Assembly: GCA_003514205.1 (NCBI GenBank)
Contig: DORQ01000055.1
Span: forward strand, 339 to 6,491
Direction of reading: 5' to 3'
Length of the DNA stretch: 6,153 nucleotides
From: Acidimicrobiaceae bacterium
GTDB lineage: Bacteria; Actinomycetota; Acidimicrobiia; Acidimicrobiales; Microtrichaceae
Below the pieces are notes generated by a model that worked only from the letters and a program-made list of their open reading frames with translations, had not been told where the DNA came from and ran no database searches. This document shows, one piece after another, positions 1 to 5,039 of the stretch. A program made the position numbers and the translations under genes. How positions within the stretch are numbered: the first letter of the stretch is position 1; each line of letters opens with the position of its first letter.

Positions 1-591
1 TTTCCGATCAGGGGAAACGAGCGCCGACAGGTCTCAACCTCTTCCTCCACCACGTTGGCGTGGCACACCGAAACTGCCTTCCATCCCGATTGTCCTCACT
101 ACCTCCTGCTGTCGTGCCGCAGAGGCGAGCCCGGGGCCTACACCCTCCTAGCGTCTTCCAACGACGCAGTTGAGCAGCTCGATCGCGAAGCGCTGCAGAT
201 CCTCGCCCAGCCACGCTTCCATACGCGACCTGACGAATCGTTTCTTGCCCCAGGCTCAGTGGGTGCGTTCGGCCCGGAGATGGCGGTGATCAACGCAATG
301 GGAGGATCTTGGAAATTCACCTACGACCAGCAACTCATGGAGGGCCTCGACCCCGAGGCAGAGCAGGCACTCCAACAACTCCAACGAGCGATCGACCAGG
401 TCACACAGCGAATCGAGCTAGTCGCTGGCGATCTCCTGGTGATCGACAACCATGTTGCAGTGCACGGGCGATCGCCATTCACTGCTCGCTTCGACGGAAC
501 TGACCGATGGCTTCAGCGCACGTTCGTGGTCGACGACCTCGCATCAATCACCGGCGAGGTTGTCGACAACATCATCACCACCCGGTTCTGA
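1..591 (+). CDS. Fe(II)/2-oxoglutarate oxygenase, clavaminate synthase / asparagine oxygenase-like, 5'-truncated by window
   Basis: This is the C-terminal 196 residues of a TauD-superfamily non-heme iron oxygenase. Such enzymes couple 2-oxoglutarate decarboxylation to hydroxylation of a substrate, here probably an amino acid or a carrier-bound amino acid. The reading frame is open to base 1, so the gene begins upstream; a TTG at 55 is internal, because the conserved motif LAWHTETAFHP starts there. The metal triad is visible: His and Glu of HTE (codons at 64 and 70) and the distal His of VAVHGRSPF (codon at 463). Two arginines follow that His by 14 and 18 residues (DRWLQR), as in AsnO and VioC, where this region holds 2-oxoglutarate. 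HxE rather than HxD is typical of the clavaminate synthase/AsnO/VioC branch. Relatives are about 330 residues long, so some 130-150 are probably missing. The substrate cannot be told from the sequence. Confidence 0.88.
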   Translation, partial: FPIRGNERRQVSTSSSTTLAWHTETAFHPDCPHYLLLSCRRGEPGAYTLLASSNDAVEQLDREALQILAQPRFHTRPDESFLAPGSVGAFGPEMAVINAMGGSWKFTYDQQLMEGLDPEAEQALQQLQRAIDQVTQRIELVAGDLLVIDNHVAVHGRSPFTARFDGTDRWLQRTFVVDDLASITGEVVDNIITTRF

Positions 592-601
592 ACCCGAGGC
601 G

Positions 602-617
602 ACGGGAACCCGCCCGT
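602..617 (+). terminator. Weak hairpin after the oxygenase gene
   Basis: ACGGG (602-606) can pair with CCCGT (613-617) across a 6-nt loop, 10 bp after the oxygenase stop codon, and is followed by TTCT. The stem is short and there is no real T-tract, so termination here is a weak guess. It lies upstream of the -10-like site of the next gene. Confidence 0.25.
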
Positions 618-637
618 TCTACTCAAGCGAACCATGC

Positions 638-649
638 CAGAATCGACTC
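638..649 (+). promoter_or_regulatory. Candidate -10 element for a leaderless ABM-domain transcript
   Basis: CAGAAT (638-643) lies 6 nt before the ATG at 650. It matches the TANNNT actinobacterial -10 pattern except at the first base. No Shine-Dalgarno-like sequence precedes the ATG, so transcription may start at or next to the start codon. No clear -35 box is visible. Confidence 0.4.
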
Positions 650-937
650 ATGATTATCGTATCTGGCTTCCTCAGGGTCGATCCCAGCCAACGTGGCGCC
701 TACCTTGAGGCCGCGCTCGACGTCATCCGAGCCGCCCGGGCCGCCTCTGGTTGTCTCGATTTCTGCCTCTCAGCTGATCCGCTCGAGGAAGATCGAATCA
801 ATATCGTGGAGCACTGGGAATCGCTCGAGTCCGTGGAAGCCTTTCGTGGGTCCGGCCCGAGCGAGGACCAGCAGAGCACCATCACAGAGGCGAGCGTCAC
901 GCAGCACGAGATCGCCAGCAGTATCTCATTGACTTGA
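650..937 (+). CDS. Antibiotic biosynthesis monooxygenase (ABM) domain protein
   Basis: A 95-residue protein filling one ABM domain, a dimeric ferredoxin-like alpha+beta fold. Family members include cofactor-free quinone-forming monooxygenases, heme-degrading enzymes and many small proteins without known substrate. Visible hallmarks are the N-terminal strand MIIVSGFLRV, a helix rich in Ala and Arg (about 16-32), the SGCLDFCLSADP segment (33-44; usually PGC in this family), the strand RINIVEHWES (49-58) and the helix with EAFRGS (63-68). The start at ATG 650 places the first strand at the N-terminus, as expected; the frame is open further upstream but that stretch has no family resemblance. It lies 58 bp after the oxygenase on the same strand, so co-transcription is possible, although it also has its own -10-like site. 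The specific reaction cannot be inferred. Confidence 0.82.
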   Translation: MIIVSGFLRVDPSQRGAYLEAALDVIRAARAASGCLDFCLSADPLEEDRINIVEHWESLESVEAFRGSGPSEDQQSTITEASVTQHEIASSISLT

Positions 938-1003
938 GAAGCAAAGAAACACGGTCGGTTCGCGGCCCACCCTCGCATGACTTCGGCCCAGGCCTGCGCT
1001 CCC

Positions 1004-1035
1004 GGTACTGCCCACTCCTGGTACTGCCCACTCCC
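1004..1035. repeat. Two tandem copies of a 16-bp unit
   Basis: GGTACTGCCCACTCCT (1004-1019) is followed directly by GGTACTGCCCACTCCC (1020-1035); the copies differ only at the last base. They lie in the 125-bp gap between two convergent genes. Replication slippage is the simplest origin. Confidence 0.9.
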
Positions 1036-1047
1036 GGCCCTTCGGGA
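1032..1047. terminator. Weak hairpin between convergent genes
   Basis: TCCCG (1032-1036) pairs with CGGGA (1043-1047) across a 6-nt loop, at the end of the tandem repeat and 16 bp from the stop of the minus-strand gene. The place suits a bidirectional terminator, but the stem has only 5 bp and there is no T-tract on either side. Confidence 0.22.
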
Positions 1048-1062
1048 TCGCCAGTGCTGCCG

Positions 1063-1695
1063 TTACCGTGTTCCGGATCGCAGCGACGAGCTGCCCGCGC
1101 CGCTGAGCTCATCCTCGTTGACCGGTCTGGCGCTGACCGCAAGTAGAAGTGCAATGCATGGGCCGCGCACCTCGGGGCCGTCGCCTTCGGCGAAGTCAGC
1201 GTCAGTGGCAACAAGACGAAGTCCGCTCGCACGCTGCTTCCCGCCTCCCATTGAAATGCTCGTCTTCAGCTGATACCGGAGGGCCTCAATGACCGCTGTG
1301 ATCGGGTATGAGCGGTGAAGGCCGAGGGGTCGCCGGATGTCTTCGCCGTGCACGATGACCTCAACCAGCCGGGTCGAAAGTGACGCAGGCGGCGTCGAGG
1401 TCAGATGGAGCACGCGCTGGAACTCGGCAAGAGTCTCCACCTCCGTGGCGCGTCGTTCCTTGTTGATCCCATCGGCGTTGTCGGCATCGAAGTCGAACCG
1501 CCGTGCGAGCATTCGGCGGAGAAACGACAAACGCGACGTTGTGGCGCTATCAACAAGATGGGCGAGAACATCGTGCACGTCCCAACCAGCGCACATCGAT
1601 GGCGTGGCCCAACGCTCGTGCGCCAACATCTCGAGGTCATCGAGAAGCGCCCGCCGTTCCTCATGAACGACTCGCCAAACTTCCTGGGATTTCAT
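1063..1695 (-). CDS. Maleylpyruvate isomerase family mycothiol-dependent enzyme (DinB/MDMPI fold)
   Basis: A 210-residue protein with the two-part layout of mycothiol-dependent maleylpyruvate isomerase relatives. The N-terminal four-helix DinB-like domain spans about residues 1-122, with the hallmark segment CAGWDVHDVLAHLVDSA (35-51). The metal ligands known in Corynebacterium maleylpyruvate isomerase (His, then Glu-x3-His) appear as His46, Glu112 and His116 within VEVIVHGEDIRRPLG. The C-terminal domain carries the family pattern LVATDADF...GDGPEVRGP, then LLLAVSAR and DELSGAG (about 161-201). Proteins of this group use mycothiol, the actinobacterial thiol, in isomerisation or thiol transfer, but most have no known substrate and neither does this one. 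ATG 1695 is the plausible start: an upstream ATG in another frame is followed at once by TGA. It is divergent from the ligase gene across 73 bp. Function within the family is open; membership is secure. Confidence 0.88.
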   Translation of the reverse strand: MKSQEVWRVVHEERRALLDDLEMLAHERWATPSMCAGWDVHDVLAHLVDSATTSRLSFLRRMLARRFDFDADNADGINKERRATEVETLAEFQRVLHLTSTPPASLSTRLVEVIVHGEDIRRPLGLHRSYPITAVIEALRYQLKTSISMGGGKQRASGLRLVATDADFAEGDGPEVRGPCIALLLAVSARPVNEDELSGAGSSSLRSGTR

Positions 1696-1707
1696 CGTCG
1701 TAGTGTT
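1696..1707 (-). promoter_or_regulatory. Possible -10-like element, divergent promoter region
   Basis: On the minus strand, AACACT (complement of 1702-1707) lies 6 nt before the ATG at 1695. Only the A at position 2 and the T at position 6 fit TANNNT, so the match is weak taken alone. It is listed because the spacing equals that at neighbouring genes and no Shine-Dalgarno sequence is seen. The 73-bp gap (1696-1768) must hold promoters for both divergent genes. Confidence 0.28.
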
Positions 1708-1756
1708 TCACATGGGTCAGTCAGTCCATCGCAACGAACGACGCCTGACGCGGGGC

Positions 1757-1768
1757 TAGGTTGGCGCC
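1757..1768 (+). promoter_or_regulatory. Candidate -10 element for a leaderless menE-like transcript
   Basis: TAGGTT (1757-1762) matches the actinobacterial -10 pattern TANNNT and ends 6 nt before the GTG at 1769. With this spacing the transcript would begin at or next to the start codon. The TAG of this hexamer is also an in-frame stop for the ligase frame, so no start upstream of it is possible. Confidence 0.55.
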
Positions 1769-2887
1769 GTGGTCGACGTCATAGCTCTCAACTTGGTACC
1801 AAGCCAAGAATTTCTCAGCCAAGTCCGGCGGGCATGGGATCGCGGTGCCGCGGTGATGCCAATGGATCCGCGGCTGCCAGTTGAGTATCAGAAGCTCCTC
1901 ATTGCTTCACTGCGGCCCACTCACATCCTTGATACCGAGGGCATCCGGTCGTTACCTCATGGGCTGCCAGCCGAAGTTGGCGACGCCTTGGTGTGCGCAA
2001 CCAGTGGCAGCTCGGGCACCCCCAAAGGAGTGGTTCATACCCTCGATGCCCTCCAGGCAGCTGCCTTCACATCGACCACCACCCTGGGCTTCGACAGTTC
2101 GACCTGTTGGCTGAGTTGCCTTCCGCTGCACCACATTGGCGGGTTCTCCACGCTGATCCGTGCCATTGTGTGCAATCTTGCAATCGTCGTGCACGAGTCG
2201 TTTGAGCCAGACGAAGTGACGAAAGCAGCCCGCGCCGGTGCCACACACGTGTCACTGGTACCGACCATGTTGCAGCGAATTGATGCGAGCCACTTCCGCA
2301 CCATCCTCTGCGGAGGCTCCCGACCCCCCGAGGATCTGCCAGGCAACGTAGTGACCACCTATGGAATGACCGAGTCTGCCGGAGGAGTTGTCTACAACGG
2401 CCTAGCGCTCAACGGCGTCGGACTGAGGATCAACGCGGAGGGAGAGATCTGGCTGTCGGGGCCAACGATGCTTCGCTGTTATCGCGATGGCAGCGATCCC
2501 AAAGACTCCGAGGGCTGGTACCGCACCGGCGACGCTGGCTCAGTTGATCCCTCCACTGGCATCCTCGCAGTTGCAGGTCGCACCGACGACCTCATCATCA
2601 CTGGCGGTGAGAACGTGTGGCCCGAGCCGGTAGAAGTGGCGCTACTCAACCACCCTGGGGTGCAACAGGTGGCTGTGGTGGGTCGGCCAGATCCCGAATG
2701 GGGCGAACGCGTCTGCGCGATCATCGTGCCGACCGATCTCAACTCCCCGCCATCGCTTGAGGAACTGCGAGACCAGGTCAACATCGCGCTCCCCCGCTGG
2801 TGCGCTCCCAAGGAGGTGGAGTTTGTTGCAAGCATCGAGCGAACGCCGCTCGGGAAACCCCGCAGAGCCGCACTCCGACAAGCCTAG
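1769..2887 (+). CDS. menE: O-succinylbenzoate-CoA ligase-like (MenE-type) AMP-forming acyl-CoA synthetase
   Basis: A 372-residue member of the ANL (acyl-CoA synthetase) superfamily. It would adenylate a carboxylate with ATP and transfer it to CoA; MenE does this to O-succinylbenzoate in menaquinone synthesis. Motifs in order: P-loop TSGSSGTPKGV (78-88), LPLHHIGGF (118-126), THVSLVPTMLQRI (159-171), TYGMTES (197-203), GWYRTGD (249-255), GRTDDLIITGGENV (270-283), and RTPLGKPRR with the catalytic lysine Lys363. LPLHHIxGF, THVSLVPT and YGMTESAGGVVYNG are characteristic of MenE, and the shortened N-terminus (372 residues against about 500 in general acyl-CoA ligases) fits actinobacterial MenE. GTG 1769 is the first start after the in-frame TAG at 1757. 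No other men gene is in the window, so a different aryl or acyl substrate remains possible. It ends 33 bp from the convergent WXG100-like gene. Confidence 0.82.
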   Translation: MVDVIALNLVPSQEFLSQVRRAWDRGAAVMPMDPRLPVEYQKLLIASLRPTHILDTEGIRSLPHGLPAEVGDALVCATSGSSGTPKGVVHTLDALQAAAFTSTTTLGFDSSTCWLSCLPLHHIGGFSTLIRAIVCNLAIVVHESFEPDEVTKAARAGATHVSLVPTMLQRIDASHFRTILCGGSRPPEDLPGNVVTTYGMTESAGGVVYNGLALNGVGLRINAEGEIWLSGPTMLRCYRDGSDPKDSEGWYRTGDAGSVDPSTGILAVAGRTDDLIITGGENVWPEPVEVALLNHPGVQQVAVVGRPDPEWGERVCAIIVPTDLNSPPSLEELRDQVNIALPRWCAPKEVEFVASIERTPLGKPRRAALRQA

Positions 2888-2920
2888 GGACAAAGCCCGA
2901 GGGATGCAGCGCCCGATGCC

Positions 2921-4111
2921 CTACCCGTCGACGACTTCATAGCGTTCCCAATCCACTCCGACCCCAACTGGCCCTACACCGAGACTGCGTTCGAATGAAC
3001 CGGCGGACTCGAAGAGGGATCGCTGAAGTATCGAATACGGCATGGCCGCAACCAGCAGCCGATTCAGCGCCGCTTCCGGCTCAACGCCGTTGCGGACCTC
3101 AGTGAGGAACCTAGATCCAGCAGCCTGAACCTCAGGCGCAGCAAGATCAACCGCCGCGTTGACCACTGCAAGTGATCCGTCGAGGTTCTGAGAGCCCGAG
3201 AGTTCGAGTCTGATGGCATCCCCGCGGGTATTGAGCACCACCGCACATCCAACTTCTGCCGCGCCGGCCAGTCCAAGCAGTGGAACCGCTGCGGCTAACG
3301 CAACTCGATCTGTGACACTCAGCACTGTTTCGTCAGAATCAGGCCGGTAGCTCAGCTCCGCAAATCCGTTGACGGCAACGCCAAGACCGATGGCACCCGC
3401 CTTGATCCGGGCGTTTTCATTGACACCGAGCCCAACTCCAATCTCCTCAGGATCGGGCGCCTCGTATCGAAGCGCTTCAACGACCCCATTCCCGGTGCCG
3501 CTAAGGCTCAACAAGGAGGCCGCCACCAAGGAACCAACATTGGTCTCATCAATCTGACCCCGAACCTGCGAGAGCAGGAAGTTGTCAAGATCTTCGCTTG
3601 GGATCCTCCAGGTCTCGGTCACTTTCGCCATCAGGAGCGCCGAGGCACTCGCGGGGCCAAGTACGGCGCCTACCCCGCCACCAAGCGACGCGATACGTCC
3701 GATTCGGAGCTCACCGTTCGATAGCGTTTCGACCCGGTAGCGCAACTCCGCAGCCCCCACCACCGAGACTCCGCCCACTGCTCCAATAGAAACCAGATCG
3801 ACTGCCCGCACCTGCGGCGACGCGGTCAGCGGGGAACCGCCGAACAGCGTCACTGCTGAACTGCACTGCCGCTGAGCATCGGCCTGTGCGCGCAACAACA
3901 ACGAGGTCGTCTGCAGTTGCTGAGCGACTTGGGTCAGCACCGCCCCAGTGCGGGTCCACTCTGAGCGGAACTGGTTGGCATCTTGACCGATCCACCACGC
4001 CTCCTGAGCGTTGACGCTCAGACTCGCGTGGAGACCGAGAAGCTGAGCCCCCGCACCATCGAAGGTTCGAGCAAGCGTTTCGGTCTGCTCAGCGTCGAGG
4101 CCCAACTGCAT
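2921..4111 (-). CDS. WXG100-like N-terminal domain protein with beta-rich duplicated C-terminal region, function unknown
   Basis: A 396-residue protein. Residues 1-84 look like a WXG100/ESAT-6-type helical hairpin: an Ala/Gln/Leu-rich helix, a WIG turn (Trp40-Ile-Gly42) followed by QDANQFRSEW, then a second long helix to about residue 82. After a linker come two stretches of alternating hydrophobic strands with a related order: AELRYRVETLSNGELRIG (121-138) with a Gly/Ala-rich segment and KVTETWRI, and AELSYRPDSDETVLSV (251-266) with a Gly/Ala-rich segment and CAVVLNTRGD. The C-terminal quarter is mixed and ends WERYEVVDG. No signal peptide or convincing membrane helix is seen. WXG100 domains usually mark type VII secretion substrates or partners, but no secretion gene is nearby. 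YxxxD occurs at 216-220 and 391-395, neither directly after the hairpin, so this is weak. The frame is open to an ATG at 4273, but that would overlap the dehydrogenase by 89 bp and add residues unlike the family; ATG 4111 puts the hairpin at the N-terminus. Confidence 0.72.
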   Translation of the reverse strand: MQLGLDAEQTETLARTFDGAGAQLLGLHASLSVNAQEAWWIGQDANQFRSEWTRTGAVLTQVAQQLQTTSLLLRAQADAQRQCSSAVTLFGGSPLTASPQVRAVDLVSIGAVGGVSVVGAAELRYRVETLSNGELRIGRIASLGGGVGAVLGPASASALLMAKVTETWRIPSEDLDNFLLSQVRGQIDETNVGSLVAASLLSLSGTGNGVVEALRYEAPDPEEIGVGLGVNENARIKAGAIGLGVAVNGFAELSYRPDSDETVLSVTDRVALAAAVPLLGLAGAAEVGCAVVLNTRGDAIRLELSGSQNLDGSLAVVNAAVDLAAPEVQAAGSRFLTEVRNGVEPEAALNRLLVAAMPYSILQRSLFESAGSFERSLGVGPVGVGVDWERYEVVDG

Positions 4112-4122
4112 GCGGCATTGTG
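4112..4122 (-). promoter_or_regulatory. Possible -10-like element before the WXG100-like gene
   Basis: On the minus strand, CACAAT (complement of 4117-4122) lies 5 nt before ATG 4111. It fits TANNNT except at the first base. No Shine-Dalgarno-like sequence is near the ATG. If used, the gene is a separate unit from the upstream dehydrogenase. Confidence 0.3.
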
Positions 4123-4147
4123 GGCGCAATTCCAGCCGATCCGGAAT

Positions 4148-4176
4148 CGGGGAAAGCCCCCGACCTCGGGACCGAG
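4148..4176 (-). terminator. Two adjacent hairpins after the dehydrogenase gene
   Basis: In the 73-bp gap after the dehydrogenase stop, two inverted repeats sit side by side. In + strand terms, CTCGG (4165-4169) faces CCGAG (4172-4176) and CGGGG (4148-4152) faces CCCCG (4158-4162) across a 5-nt loop. Read on the minus strand, the second hairpin is followed by ATTCC, so there is no strong T-tract. A partial or T-less terminator between the two minus-strand genes is likely; a regulatory role is an alternative. Confidence 0.45.
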
Positions 4177-4184
4177 CCGCTTCC

Positions 4185-4925
4185 CTAGAGCAGCATGCCG
4201 CCATCCACCACAAGGCAGTGCCCACAAATCCACGATGCGGCATCGGAGGCGAGAAAGAGCGCAGCGTTCGCAATGTCTTCGGGAATGCCGAGTCGTTTCA
4301 TGGTGATGTGCTGGGCAACTGCTTCCTCATTGGTTTCCCACAAGGCCCGAGCCATGTCGGTCTTGACGAGGCCAGGCGCAATTGAATTCACTCGAACGCC
4401 AGGCGCCAGCTCCTTCGCAAGGGTCCGCGTGAGATGCAACAACGCCGCTTTTGACACGTTGTAGTTGCCAATTGAGGTCTCCACGCTGAGTCCGCCAATT
4501 GAGGCAATGTTGATGATGGAGGCTCCTGGACGGTCCTTCAGCGAAGCGTGATATGCGAATTGCGACCAGAAAAGCGGCGCTTTCAGGTTGACCTCGTGGA
4601 TCTTGTCGTGGCGGCTCGGATCAATGTCGATCGTCCTCCCCATGTACGGGTTCGTGGCGGCGTTGTTGACCAAGATGTCAATTCCACCAAAGCGTTCCAC
4701 AGTTGCATTGACACAGGCTTGAGCTGAGTCCAGATCCCCGGCATTCGCGGCGAAGATCTCTACCTCACCCTGCATCTCGCGCCGGGCCGCCTCAAGCGCC
4801 TCCTCCTTACGGCTCGAGATCATGACCTGAGCTCCCGCAGCTGCGTAGCTGGCTGCGATCGCCTTGCCAATCCCCTTTGAGGCTCCGGTGATCAGGGCAA
4901 CTTTTCCATCGAGACGAAGTTCCAT
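4185..4925 (-). CDS. Classical short-chain dehydrogenase/reductase (SDR)
   Basis: A 246-residue NAD(P)-dependent oxidoreductase with the normal length of the classical SDR family. It would interconvert an alcohol and a ketone in the cytoplasm. Visible motifs are the Rossmann glycine motif TGASKGIG (13-20), NNAA (87-90) and a full catalytic tetrad: Asn113 in EVNLKAP, Ser142 in IASIGG, and Tyr155/Lys159 in YNVSK. The PGLVKTD segment (184-190) and the C-terminal DGGMLL are also typical. Lys17 and Arg39 in SSRK suggest a preference for NADP(H), which is inference. The pattern resembles FabG-like and secondary-alcohol SDRs; the substrate is not evident. The frame is open to an ATG at 5117, but the extra 64 residues have no SDR character and would overlap the divergent gene, so ATG 4925, five residues before the first strand region, is chosen. 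A good -10 box sits 6 nt upstream. Confidence 0.92.
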   Translation of the reverse strand: MELRLDGKVALITGASKGIGKAIAASYAAAGAQVMISSRKEEALEAARREMQGEVEIFAANAGDLDSAQACVNATVERFGGIDILVNNAATNPYMGRTIDIDPSRHDKIHEVNLKAPLFWSQFAYHASLKDRPGASIINIASIGGLSVETSIGNYNVSKAALLHLTRTLAKELAPGVRVNSIAPGLVKTDMARALWETNEEAVAQHITMKRLGIPEDIANAALFLASDAASWICGHCLVVDGGMLL

Positions 4926-4937
4926 CCGTGGACTGTA
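4926..4937 (-). promoter_or_regulatory. Candidate -10 element for a leaderless SDR transcript
   Basis: On the minus strand, TACAGT (complement of 4932-4937) is a full TANNNT match placed 6 nt before ATG 4925. No Shine-Dalgarno sequence is seen in between. This is one of the two best -10 matches in the window and independently supports the ATG 4925 start. Confidence 0.55.
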
Positions 4938-4964
4938 TCCGACTGGAATCAGGCCAGGCTCACA

Positions 4965-4980
4965 CCGGACCTTTGGCCGG
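4965..4980. promoter_or_regulatory. Inverted repeat in the divergent promoter region
   Basis: CCGG-A-CC (4965-4971) pairs with GG-CCGG (4975-4980) across TTT, with one bulged A. It lies 28 bp upstream of the SDR -10 element, in the 114-bp gap shared by two divergent genes. An operator is possible; in GC-rich sequence, chance is also possible. Confidence 0.25.
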
Positions 4981-5010
4981 AGCCGACCTCCGACGACGGC
5001 CAGACCTCGG

Positions 5011-5024
5011 GCGGCCGCAATTGC
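5011..5024. promoter_or_regulatory. Two overlapping 8-bp palindromes upstream of the SCO6745-family gene
   Basis: GCGGCCGC (5011-5018) and GCAATTGC (5017-5024) are perfect palindromes sharing two bases, ending 15 nt before ATG 5040. They cover the place where a promoter for this gene should lie, so a regulator binding site is conceivable but unproven. Confidence 0.2.
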
Positions 5025-5025
5025 T

Positions 5026-5039
5026 GGAAGACTGAGCAG
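5026..5039 (+). promoter_or_regulatory. Overlapping RBS-like and -10-like signals before the SCO6745-family gene
   Basis: GGAAG (5026-5030) lies 9 nt before ATG 5040 and could act as a Shine-Dalgarno sequence. AAGACT (5028-5033) overlaps it, 6 nt before the ATG, and partly fits the -10 pattern. Only one can be the true signal; a leadered transcript with the GGAAG site is at least as likely. Confidence 0.35.

Noticed and set aside
55..591. Oxygenase gene starting at TTG 55
   Set aside because: The frame is open to base 1 and the conserved LAWHTE motif begins at this codon, so the true start is upstream of the window.
1004..1035. CRISPR-like repeat
   Set aside because: Only two directly adjacent 16-bp copies without spacers, so it is a tandem duplication.
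897..1273. Frames on both strands in the gap around 938-1062
   Set aside because: They are low-complexity Arg/Ser/Pro-rich translations overlapping real genes, with no start signals or family resemblance.
1405..1884. Plus-strand 159-residue frame across 1405-1884
   Set aside because: It runs antisense to the mycothiol-dependent enzyme and into the ligase gene, and has no recognisable domain. It looks like a GC-rich shadow frame.
2888..2920. Terminator in the 33-bp gap between convergent genes
   Set aside because: GATGC occurs twice as a direct repeat, but I find no stable inverted repeat in the gap.
3146..3150. Signal for a type VII secretion motif (YxxxD) in the WXG100-like protein
   Set aside because: YxxxD occurs twice in the protein (residues 216-220 and 391-395), but not just after the helical hairpin where the motif acts. 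Matches this short arise by chance.
4112..4273. 54-residue N-terminal extension of the WXG100-like protein from ATG 4273
   Set aside because: It would overlap the SDR gene by 89 bp, is rich in Arg, Cys and Pro, and precedes what looks like a natural N-terminal hairpin. It does contain a short hydrophobic patch, but this is most likely a shadow of the SDR gene.
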